A program made the translations under genes and the position numbers. A DNA stretch of 64,000 bases. Origin: Chitinophaga jiangningensis. Its GTDB lineage: Bacteria > Bacteroidota > Bacteroidia > Chitinophagales > Chitinophagaceae. Below are positions 16,915 to 24,251 of the stretch, piece after piece (the first letter of the stretch is position 1; each line of letters begins with the position of its first letter). The notes under the pieces were generated by a model that was given only the letters and a program-made list of their open reading frames with translations, had not been told where the DNA came from and did no database searches. The DNA is taken from assembly GCF_900142605.1 (NCBI RefSeq), contig NZ_FRBL01000007.1, positions 529,782-593,781 on the forward strand. The letters are read 5' to 3'.

Positions 16915-17129
16915 GCTTTTAAAAACCTGTATTCAACATCCCTGTTTAGATTGATACAATACTAACCAGGGCGAACTTATCGATCTTATCACACAGCTTA
17001 CCCATCAACGAACGCCAATCAGCGGTTCGCAATCAGCCATATGTAATCCATAGCAGCTCACCGACGGGCAGGGCCTAGGGATTTTTCTCCTGTGCCGATG
17101 GCATAAGTGAAACATCCAGACCTCCACAT

Positions 17130-17160
17130 AAAAAAAGCCGGTGGATCACTCCACCGGCTT
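17130..17160 (-). terminator. Intrinsic terminator of typA
   Basis: AAGCCGGTGGA (17135-17145) and TCCACCGGCTT (17150-17160) form a perfect 11-bp stem with a 4-base loop, followed by T on the minus strand. It lies 23 bases after the typA stop codon. Confidence 0.93.
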
Positions 17161-17183
17161 CCCTATAATATCAGGCTGAAAAA

Positions 17184-18992
17184 TTATGCCTCAGCTTTAT
17201 AACTCTTAGCATATTTCTTACGCTCTTCCTCATCCAGCATTACTTTACGCATACGGATGTGGTTAGGCGTAACCTCGATGCACTCATCAGGCTGGATGTA
17301 CTCCATGCACTCTTCCAGTGTCATCAGGGTTTTAGGCGCAATGTTGGTAGCAGCATCACTTCCGCTCGCACGCATGTTCGTCAGCTTCTTACCTTCGTTT
17401 GCATTTACTACCAGGTCACCAGGCTTGTTGTTTTCACCGATGATCATACCCTTGTACACTTCTTCTCCCGGATCTACGAAGAAGAATCCACGATCCTGCA
17501 GTTTGTCCAGGGAGTAACCGGTAGTAGTACCAGCTTCCTTAGCAATCAGCACACCGTTGTTACGGCCAGGGATTGCACCTTTCCAGGCTTTGTACTCGCT
17601 GAAGCGGTGTGCCATTACAGCCTCACCAGCAGTAGCAGTCAACATCTGGGTACGCAGACCAATCAGACCACGGGAAGGAATTTCAAATTCCAGGTGTTGC
17701 ATTTCACCTTTAGTTTCCATGATCAGCATCTCACCTTTACGACGAGTTACCAGGTCAATTACCTTGCTCGCAAACTCCTGCGGAACGTCTACTACCAGGA
17801 TCTCGTAAGGCTCAGATTTTTTACCGTCGATGTTCTTAACGATAACCTGTGGTTGACCCACAGTCAGCTCATAACCTTCACGACGCATGGTTTCAATCAA
17901 TACACCTAAGTGCAGGATACCACGACCGTATACCAGGAAGCTATCCGCATTGTCAGAATCAACAACACGCAGCGCCAGGTTCTTTTCAGTTTCTTTAATC
18001 AAACGATCACGCAGGTGACGGCTGGTTACAAACTTACCATCCTTACCAAAGAACGGAGAGTTGTTAATACCGAACAGCATGTTCATAGTAGGCTCATCCA
18101 CACTGATCACCGGCAGAGCTTCAGGGTTCTCTGCATCAGCAATAGTATCACCAATGTTGAAACCTTCAATACCTACCACCGCGCAAATATCACCAGCTAC
18201 TACTTCTGTAACTTTTCTCTTACCCAGGGCTTCGAAAATATACAGTTCGCGAACTTTTTGTTTCTTAACAGTACCATCTGCCTGCATTAAGCTAATCCAC
18301 TGGTTCTCAGAGATAGTACCACGGGCAACTCTACCCACGGCAATACGACCAAGGAAAGAAGAATAATCCAGGGATGTAATCTGCATCTGCAGGGTACCTT
18401 CCTCTACTTTAGGCGCCGGAACGTGTTCCAGGATACCATCCATTAAAGGAGTAATATCTTCTGACTGAGTCAGTGAACTGTTGAACCAACCATTCTTACC
18501 GGAACCGTAGAAAGTTGGGAAGTTCAGCTGCTCCTCGTTTGCATCCAGGTTGAAGAACAGTTCGAATACTGCATCATGCACCTCGTCAGGACGACAGTTC
18601 TCTTTATCCACCTTGTTGATCACCACAATTGGTTTCAGGTTCAGCTGCAGCGCTTTCTGAAGTACGAAACGAGTCTGAGGCATTGGTCCTTCAAAGGCAT
18701 CCACCAGCAGGATCACACCATCAGCCATTTTCAATACACGCTCCACCTCACCACCAAAGTCGGCGTGGCCCGGAGTATCAATCACATTGATTTTTGTACC
18801 CTTATATTCAACAGAAGCGTTCTTACTGAAGATAGTGATACCACGCTCTCTTTCGAGATCGTTGCTATCCATGATCAACTCACCGGATTCCTGATTCTCA
18901 CGGAATACGTTTGTGTGATGAAGGATTTTGTCCACCAGGGTAGTCTTACCATGGTCTACGTGTGCAATAATAGCAATATTACGAATATTCAT
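17184..18992 (-). CDS. typA: Ribosome-associated GTPase TypA/BipA
   Basis: This 602-residue translational GTPase of the EF-G/LepA class binds the ribosome and aids assembly of the 50S subunit and growth under stress. The G motifs are AHVDHGKTT (G1, about 10-18), DTPGHADFGGEV (G3, about 72-83) and NKVDK (G4, about 126-130). The C-terminal BipA-specific region includes SRGLIGLRTQ and FRNMRASGSDAA-like segments. Length is typical. A -7 box match lies upstream at 19057-19064. Confidence 0.97.
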   Translation of the reverse strand: MNIRNIAIIAHVDHGKTTLVDKILHHTNVFRENQESGELIMDSNDLERERGITIFSKNASVEYKGTKINVIDTPGHADFGGEVERVLKMADGVILLVDAFEGPMPQTRFVLQKALQLNLKPIVVINKVDKENCRPDEVHDAVFELFFNLDANEEQLNFPTFYGSGKNGWFNSSLTQSEDITPLMDGILEHVPAPKVEEGTLQMQITSLDYSSFLGRIAVGRVARGTISENQWISLMQADGTVKKQKVRELYIFEALGKRKVTEVVAGDICAVVGIEGFNIGDTIADAENPEALPVISVDEPTMNMLFGINNSPFFGKDGKFVTSRHLRDRLIKETEKNLALRVVDSDNADSFLVYGRGILHLGVLIETMRREGYELTVGQPQVIVKNIDGKKSEPYEILVVDVPQEFASKVIDLVTRRKGEMLIMETKGEMQHLEFEIPSRGLIGLRTQMLTATAGEAVMAHRFSEYKAWKGAIPGRNNGVLIAKEAGTTTGYSLDKLQDRGFFFVDPGEEVYKGMIIGENNKPGDLVVNANEGKKLTNMRASGSDAATNIAPKTLMTLEECMEYIQPDECIEVTPNHIRMRKVMLDEEERKKYAKSYKAEA

Positions 18993-19056
18993 ATACTTAT
19001 ATCTTTAGCTATCAGCCATTAACAAATTTTCCGCTAATAGCTACAAAATGAGGCCG

Positions 19057-19064
19057 CAAAGGTA
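19057..19064 (-). promoter_or_regulatory. Candidate -7 promoter box of typA
   Basis: Read on the minus strand this is TACCTTTG, a full match to TAnnTTTG, followed by C as in several other sites in this window. It lies 65 bases upstream of the typA start codon. Confidence 0.5.
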
Positions 19065-19203
19065 CGAAAATGTGGCGAGAATGAAGACCCCCAGCTTTAA
19101 ATAAATGTAATCATTTGGTCACGTCAGCGATAGGCATTATAAGCCCATGATTTCCAGAAGTTTATATACAACTGATTGTCTTTCATTCTTCTCTGAATCT
19201 AAA

Positions 19204-19211
19204 TACCTTTG
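19204..19211 (+). promoter_or_regulatory. Candidate -7 promoter box of the alpha/beta hydrolase
   Basis: TACCTTTG matches TAnnTTTG; a TTTC at 19181-19184 sits 19 bases upstream in the -33 position. The box overlaps an upstream in-frame TTG, which argues that translation starts at the ATG at 19227 instead. Confidence 0.5.
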
Positions 19212-19226
19212 TTGAAACCATATTTT

Positions 19227-20219
19227 ATGAGAAAATATATCACTTTACTGCTCACTTTGCTATTTACTTATCCTACTCAGGCCCAAAGCATACCCCCACA
19301 AAACGCCACCCTATCCAACTATCAATACCCATTCCCGGTGCAATTCCTGGAACTTCATCTACAACAGCAAACACTAAAAATGGCATACATGGACCTGCAG
19401 CCACAGCAGCCAAACGGCAAAACAGTGCTCCTACTCCACGGTAAAAATTTCTGCGCCGCCTACTGGGAACAAACAGCGAAAGACCTCAGTAAACACGGCT
19501 TCCGCGTAATCATGCCCGACCAGATAGGCTTTGGCAAATCAGATAAACCCAACCACTTCCAGTACACCTTCCAGCAACTGGCACAAAACACTAAAGCCAT
19601 TCTCGATACCTTACACATCACCAAAGTAGCCGTGCTGGGCCACTCCATGGGAGGCATGCTCGCCACCAGATTTGCCCTGATGTACCCGGAAATGACCGCT
19701 CAACTCATACTGGAAAACCCTATAGGACTCGAAGACTGGAAGTTGAAAGTACCATATCTCCCTATAGACCAATGGTATAAAGGTGAACTCCAACAGAACT
19801 ACGCGAAAATCAAACAATACCAACTCGATAGCTACTACGACGGAAAATGGAATGCCGATTTCGATAAATGGGCGTCCCTCCAGGCCAGCTGGACGCAATC
19901 GCCGGATTACCCCGTAGTAGCCTGGAATTCAGCGCTTACGTACGACATGATCTTCACCCAGCCGGTAGTATATGAATTTGAAAACGTCAAAGCCTCTACC
20001 CTGCTGATTATCGGGCAGCGCGACAGAACCGCACTTGGCAAAGCCAACGTACCGGAAGCAGTCCGTAAAACCATGGGGAATTATCCGGCGCTGGGCAAAC
20101 TAACCGCCCAAAAGATTAAAAATGCAAAACTGGTTCCTATTGAAGGAGTAGGTCACCTCCCTCACATTGAGGCCTATACGAAGTTTATAACGCCACTGCT
20201 TGCATTCCTGCAACAATAG
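19227..20219 (+). CDS. Secreted alpha/beta hydrolase
   Basis: This 330-residue protein has a signal peptide (RKYITLLLTLLFTYPTQAQ) and an alpha/beta-hydrolase fold. The nucleophile is in GHSMGG (S140), with the acid in GQRDRT and the histidine in GVGHLPH near the C-terminus. HGKNF forms the oxyanion loop. The helical cap spans about 160-235. The substrate is not predictable from sequence. The ATG at 19227 is preferred to a TTG at 19209 because the promoter box overlaps the latter. Its stop codon abuts that of the convergent patatin gene. Confidence 0.85.
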   Translation: MRKYITLLLTLLFTYPTQAQSIPPQNATLSNYQYPFPVQFLELHLQQQTLKMAYMDLQPQQPNGKTVLLLHGKNFCAAYWEQTAKDLSKHGFRVIMPDQIGFGKSDKPNHFQYTFQQLAQNTKAILDTLHITKVAVLGHSMGGMLATRFALMYPEMTAQLILENPIGLEDWKLKVPYLPIDQWYKGELQQNYAKIKQYQLDSYYDGKWNADFDKWASLQASWTQSPDYPVVAWNSALTYDMIFTQPVVYEFENVKASTLLIIGQRDRTALGKANVPEAVRKTMGNYPALGKLTAQKIKNAKLVPIEGVGHLPHIEAYTKFITPLLAFLQQ

Positions 20220-20229
20220 CTATTGCAGG
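20207..20229. other. Small hairpin spanning two abutting convergent stop codons
   Basis: CCTGCA (20207-20212) and TGCAGG (20224-20229) pair around the two stop codons (TAG at 20217-20219 and its minus-strand counterpart at 20220-20222). It may end both messages, but there is no T-run on either side. Confidence 0.4.
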
Positions 20230-22448
20230 AGCTTTACCACATAATCCAATGCACTCTGATTGGCTGGGTTTTCAATCGCATTGGCGATGTCCAGCTTCTC
20301 CCGACTGGTAAGGTGCCACGACAGTGCAGCCGCTTTGTCGTGGTACTGCGGCACATACTGGAAAATTACCCGGTGAAATTTATTAGGGAAATACCCTTCC
20401 ATGTAGTTAATCAGGTCGTCCTGGTCAAAATCCTGCATGGCGCTCCAATGCTGCTGCATGGTGAACAGTGGCTCAAACAGCAGATCCGGAAGGTCCTTTG
20501 TTTTCTTGATAGGAGAAATATCATTTTTACGGGTATCACGTACCTGGATATACACCACCCCTGATGTGTTTTCGTTTATCCATTCCCGAAAGCTATACAA
20601 ATAGCGTAAAGTTGTTTGCTGGCCAAAGTTATCCCGGATGCCGGCATCCATCACGTCCACAATAGGATTGCTCGGCAGGAATGCATTGGGCAATACATAA
20701 GGAAAGGTTGCGCACATACGAATAGCACTCGTAACCCGCAGCTGAGGCGCATCCTGCCGGGAGAAATACTGCGTAAAGTCCACGCCGTCTATATCCCTCA
20801 CCTGCCGGGTCGGATACTTATACTCCGGCGCACACAGATAACTGATAGGTAGCGGACTAATCATCAGCCTGCGGCCATCTGCATTGATCGTGGAATTCCA
20901 GATCAGCATTGGAATGGTAGCAGTTTCTTCCGCCTGCTTATAATCCAGGATAATTTTATTGAGGATGTTGTCCGTATTCTGGTTCAGTTGTTTCTCAAAG
21001 GCATATCCCCTGTCTTTCGCGTAATGGTTATTCCCTATTTTGAAAGTCCAGAAAGGCGCAATGAAATCATTCACCGCCATGGCTGTAAACACAGGATTGA
21101 GCAGGTCTTTGGATACCTTCTCCGGATACACCTGGCTCAGCAAATGCACCTGCTGTCCTTGCTGCTGGCGGTAATACAGTTCTCTGAAGTAGGTTGCACC
21201 CATCATACCGCCGGAAGCGCCCGTCATCAGCACGGTATGGGGCATCAAACGCCCCTGCAGCAAGCTGTCCAGGCGTTGCAACACATGCATCGACCAGGTG
21301 GCGCTTCTGCTGCCTCCACCACTGAAGTTCATCACGATCAGTGGCGGCTTTTTGTCCGACGGAAATTTAGCCCGCCATTTTTTCAGCACCTCGAGGGTTT
21401 GTACCTTATCGGAATCTGATCTCTCCCTGGTAAAAAACTGCTGCAATGCCTGGGGACTATATTCCGGGCGCGCCTCCTTTCTTTTATAATCCAGGCCGTA
21501 TGCCTTATTCCTGTTATCAATGAGGTCGTGCTCCACCATCCAGTTCACCCCAAACAACATCACCAGTAATATTGGGATAGACCAGGTTTGCAGCATATAC
21601 GAAAACGCACCTGCTACACCAATCAGGAAGGCAAAAAATACCAGCACACTGGCACCTGCCGGTATCCTGAAGGCATTATAATCCATCATACTGGACAGTA
21701 TCACCATGAAAATCAGCGCACAGCCTACGGTGATAATGGCCGCAAAGTGATGCTGTTTCAAAATGGAATCCAGATAGTGCTTATTGTAGTGGTCTACCTT
21801 TCTTGCCCTTCTGATGCGCCAGAAAGTGGAAAAGTAGTTGCTCACCGGCAGCGCATTCTCATCAGGCTCCTGTGTAGGTTTCAGGATGGTACGCAGGAAA
21901 TTACGCGGATTTCCGAACTTCCTTTCGAGGCGGCGACCAATATTTTTATCTGCATTAAAAAAATAGAAGAAGGAAAAAAAGATAATGAACAGCACACCAC
22001 TGATAAATCCTTCTGCGAGCAGGAAAATTTCAGGAACGGTGCTCAGTTCCTGATAACGCTGATATTCCCAGCCGCGATACAGCAGGCAAACCAGGAAAGC
22101 GAGCGGTATGATGGAGTTATTCAGGCAATAACGAAAGAAAGGCTGGCTGGTAGTAGCCAGGAATTTAAACCGGCCGGTGTGGAGGATAAAAGTAGTGATA
22201 TGCCAGCTCATGATGAATGTGCCGGTGGCAATCCCCAAAATGGCCGTACTGTAGAAATTCACCTTGCCAAGGTATTCCGGGGCCAGAAATAAGGCATCCC
22301 CTCCGAATACCTTGGCAAATCCACCGTTAATGGTGCTGAATAATATCACCCAGAAGATAAGTAGCACCTGGTACTTCCTGAAATGCAGGAGCAGCAGCTG
22401 TACAGGGAAAGAATAGTATGTTTTGATAAGCAATAACTTCACCTTCAT
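20220..22448 (-). CDS. Membrane-embedded patatin-like phospholipase
   Basis: This 742-residue protein combines a multi-pass membrane N-terminal half with a patatin domain. Hydrophobic segments occur at about 25-45, 68-92, 110-128, 145-165, 235-255, 265-285 and 288-305. The patatin domain (about 365-742) has the oxyanion loop FSGGGSR (about 375-381), the nucleophile in GASGG (S412) and the catalytic aspartate in DAGIRDN. Patatins hydrolyse acyl chains from phospholipids. The frame opens 12 codons upstream, but the MKVKLLLIK start at 22448 looks more natural. The two halves together suggest a lipase acting at the inner membrane. Confidence 0.85.
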   Translation of the reverse strand: MKVKLLLIKTYYSFPVQLLLLHFRKYQVLLIFWVILFSTINGGFAKVFGGDALFLAPEYLGKVNFYSTAILGIATGTFIMSWHITTFILHTGRFKFLATTSQPFFRYCLNNSIIPLAFLVCLLYRGWEYQRYQELSTVPEIFLLAEGFISGVLFIIFFSFFYFFNADKNIGRRLERKFGNPRNFLRTILKPTQEPDENALPVSNYFSTFWRIRRARKVDHYNKHYLDSILKQHHFAAIITVGCALIFMVILSSMMDYNAFRIPAGASVLVFFAFLIGVAGAFSYMLQTWSIPILLVMLFGVNWMVEHDLIDNRNKAYGLDYKRKEARPEYSPQALQQFFTRERSDSDKVQTLEVLKKWRAKFPSDKKPPLIVMNFSGGGSRSATWSMHVLQRLDSLLQGRLMPHTVLMTGASGGMMGATYFRELYYRQQQGQQVHLLSQVYPEKVSKDLLNPVFTAMAVNDFIAPFWTFKIGNNHYAKDRGYAFEKQLNQNTDNILNKIILDYKQAEETATIPMLIWNSTINADGRRLMISPLPISYLCAPEYKYPTRQVRDIDGVDFTQYFSRQDAPQLRVTSAIRMCATFPYVLPNAFLPSNPIVDVMDAGIRDNFGQQTTLRYLYSFREWINENTSGVVYIQVRDTRKNDISPIKKTKDLPDLLFEPLFTMQQHWSAMQDFDQDDLINYMEGYFPNKFHRVIFQYVPQYHDKAAALSWHLTSREKLDIANAIENPANQSALDYVVKLLQ

Positions 22449-22510
22449 CGGACGATAATTACAAATAAAAATACGGATTTGCAACTATGAAACCGTATTT
22501 ATACCCGTAA

Positions 22511-23554
22511 TTATGCCTTGCCTCTGCTCAGGAAGTAGGTCCATACGAGCGAGAGCAGCAGTAGCATACCCACACCCTGGTGGAGTATCGCGTAAGTGAT
22601 AGGTATGTACGTCTGACTATTCAACAGGGTAAGCACACCGAGCAATACCTGCAGTAATACCAGTAATAAAGGCAGATATCTGATGGCGTGTAACTGTGTA
22701 TGTGCAGGTACATGCGCTGATTTCATCCACCAGATCACAACCAGCACAGTAATCAGGTAGGCCAGACCTCTGTGGATAAACTGAACAGCAATAGGATTGT
22801 GAATAATATCATGGAAGATGTTACCGCTGCTAAACATACCGGTTGGCACCCACGCCCCGTTGATATCCGGCCAGGTGCTGGCATTTAAAGCCGCATGCAT
22901 ACCAGCCATAAATGCACCATAGATCAGTTGTAATACAAGGATTCCCAACAGCCAGCCATTGAGCTTCCGTAATTCCGGTACATGCAGGATCTGCTGCTGC
23001 CTTACGCTAAGGCGCATCGCAAACCAGAATACATAACACAGCAACACCAGCGCGGAAATAAAGTGAATAGCCAGCCTGATATGGCTTACGCGGATATCTT
23101 CATTATTCAGCCCGCTCACCACCATGATCCAGCCAATAGCACCTTGCAGGCCACCAAGTAAAAATAGTATCAGCATCGGATTGATCATAGATTGATCAAT
23201 CTTCTTTTTTGCAATGAAAACGATGAAAGGAATCAGGAAAACCACCCCCATGAGGCGGGCCCAGTCACGGTGAAACCATTCCCAGAAGTAGATCTGCTTA
23301 AAGTCAGCTAAAGTGAAGTGACTATTCACCAGTTTGTATTGAGCAATTTGCTTATAGCCGTCAAATGCACGCTGCCACGCTTCCTCATTCATCGGCGGGA
23401 AAGCACCCAACAAAGGCTGCCATTCGGTGATAGACAATCCTGAACCTGTCAGACGGGTAATTCCTCCCAAAAGTACCTGCACTATCAGCATGCCCACGCC
23501 TATATATAACCATATGGCCACCGGGCGATTCTTCTTTATTTGTACTGCTTCCAT
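22511..23554 (-). CDS. ctaA: Heme A synthase, COX15/CtaA family
   Basis: This 347-residue, eight-helix inner-membrane enzyme oxidises the C8 methyl of heme O to give heme A for aa3-type cytochrome oxidases. The heme-ligand histidines are in EWFHRDWAR, the LAIHFISAL helix, the FIHRGLAYL helix and ILHQGVGM. The LGGITRLTGSGLSITEWQP motif near the N-terminus is typical of COX15. Length and the long first extracytoplasmic loop point to the COX15-like class rather than the Bacillus type. It implies aerobic respiration. Confidence 0.94.
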   Translation of the reverse strand: MEAVQIKKNRPVAIWLYIGVGMLIVQVLLGGITRLTGSGLSITEWQPLLGAFPPMNEEAWQRAFDGYKQIAQYKLVNSHFTLADFKQIYFWEWFHRDWARLMGVVFLIPFIVFIAKKKIDQSMINPMLILFLLGGLQGAIGWIMVVSGLNNEDIRVSHIRLAIHFISALVLLCYVFWFAMRLSVRQQQILHVPELRKLNGWLLGILVLQLIYGAFMAGMHAALNASTWPDINGAWVPTGMFSSGNIFHDIIHNPIAVQFIHRGLAYLITVLVVIWWMKSAHVPAHTQLHAIRYLPLLLVLLQVLLGVLTLLNSQTYIPITYAILHQGVGMLLLLSLVWTYFLSRGKA

Positions 23555-23680
23555 AAACGTTGCGAAATTAGGACAGAAATCAACATTACCTCCAATTTTC
23601 TCACATTATTTTAACAAAGGCGTAATGTTGGCTTAACTCAGCCGTCTGATCTTTGCGTCAGAAAATTAAACGGCACCATT

Positions 23681-23694
23681 GTATTAGCTAATAC
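23681..23694. promoter_or_regulatory. Perfect 14-bp palindrome GTATTAGCTAATAC
   Basis: This uninterrupted palindrome lies 37 bases upstream of the next plus-strand gene and 126 bases upstream of ctaA. It is a plausible dimeric regulator site; no factor can be named. Confidence 0.4.
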
Positions 23695-23731
23695 TGCCCA
23701 ATTAAAGCACAAACATTAAAAAATTAATGTC

Positions 23732-24175
23732 ATGAAATTTGTTTTAGCACCCAAAGTGAGCGTGATACTGACAGGAGCTATTTTGTTTGGTACCCTCAAT
23801 GCAGCAGCACAAGATAACGTGCTCGCTTTCAACAAATTAAAATCCGAGTACCGCACTGAAAACGGCTCGCCGCGAGCAACAACAGCCGTTAACATGCAGC
23901 TCAATCAACAGTCAAAAGATGCGCTGTTATTCAGACTTTCAGTAGAAAATCCGGAAAACGAAAAGCTCATCTTATATATCAAAGACAAAAATAATTTTAC
24001 GCTTCACCGCGAAGTTTTACCTGCAACTGTAAGGTATGTAGGCAGCTACAACCTTGAATCACTGGAAGATGGAGACTACTCCTTCGAAATCAGAAGTGGA
24101 AAGAATAAGATAATGGAAAAATTTGTGGAAATCCACACATCCACCGTTGTTAACCGAAATGCCTCTGTAGAATAA
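23732..24175 (+). CDS. Small secreted protein with an Ig-like fold
   Basis: This 147-residue protein has an N-terminal signal peptide cleaved near AAAQD (about 28). The mature part is rich in beta strands, and its end (YNLESLEDGDYSFEIRSG) resembles the FlgD- or T9SS-C-terminal-like Ig fold common in secreted Bacteroidota proteins. There is no lipobox and no clear enzyme motif. Its function is unknown. It is monocistronic and is followed by a terminator. Confidence 0.65.
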   Translation: MKFVLAPKVSVILTGAILFGTLNAAAQDNVLAFNKLKSEYRTENGSPRATTAVNMQLNQQSKDALLFRLSVENPENEKLILYIKDKNNFTLHREVLPATVRYVGSYNLESLEDGDYSFEIRSGKNKIMEKFVEIHTSTVVNRNASVE

Positions 24176-24198
24176 CATGCTGTACAGCGGCAAAAACA

Positions 24199-24235
24199 AA
24201 AGGACGCCACATTATGTAGCGTCCTTTATTTTTTA
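24199..24235. terminator. Intrinsic terminator between convergent genes
   Basis: AAAGGACGC (24199-24207) and GCGTCCTTT (24219-24227) form a perfect 9-bp stem, followed by ATTTTTTAT on the plus strand and preceded by an A-rich run that serves the minus strand. Confidence 0.88.
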
Positions 24236-24251
24236 TGATCAGTCAGATTAA

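Larger units (their letters stand above)
16541..17183. other. Gene-free stretch between recA and typA with repeats and a candidate RNA
   Basis: The 643 bases hold a hairpin after recA (16570-16598), three imperfect 14-15-base direct repeats (16673-16714), a long stem-loop (16743-16828) followed by an intrinsic terminator (16882-16914), and the typA terminator (17130-17160). I see nothing in 16915-17129. No known RNA family (tmRNA, RNase P, 6S or SRP) was recognised by eye. Confidence 0.6.

Noticed and set aside
16541..17183. 6S, tmRNA, RNase P or SRP RNA in the gap after recA
   Set aside because: The long gap invites such a gene, but none of the conserved core sequences or closing stems of these RNAs was recognised by eye.
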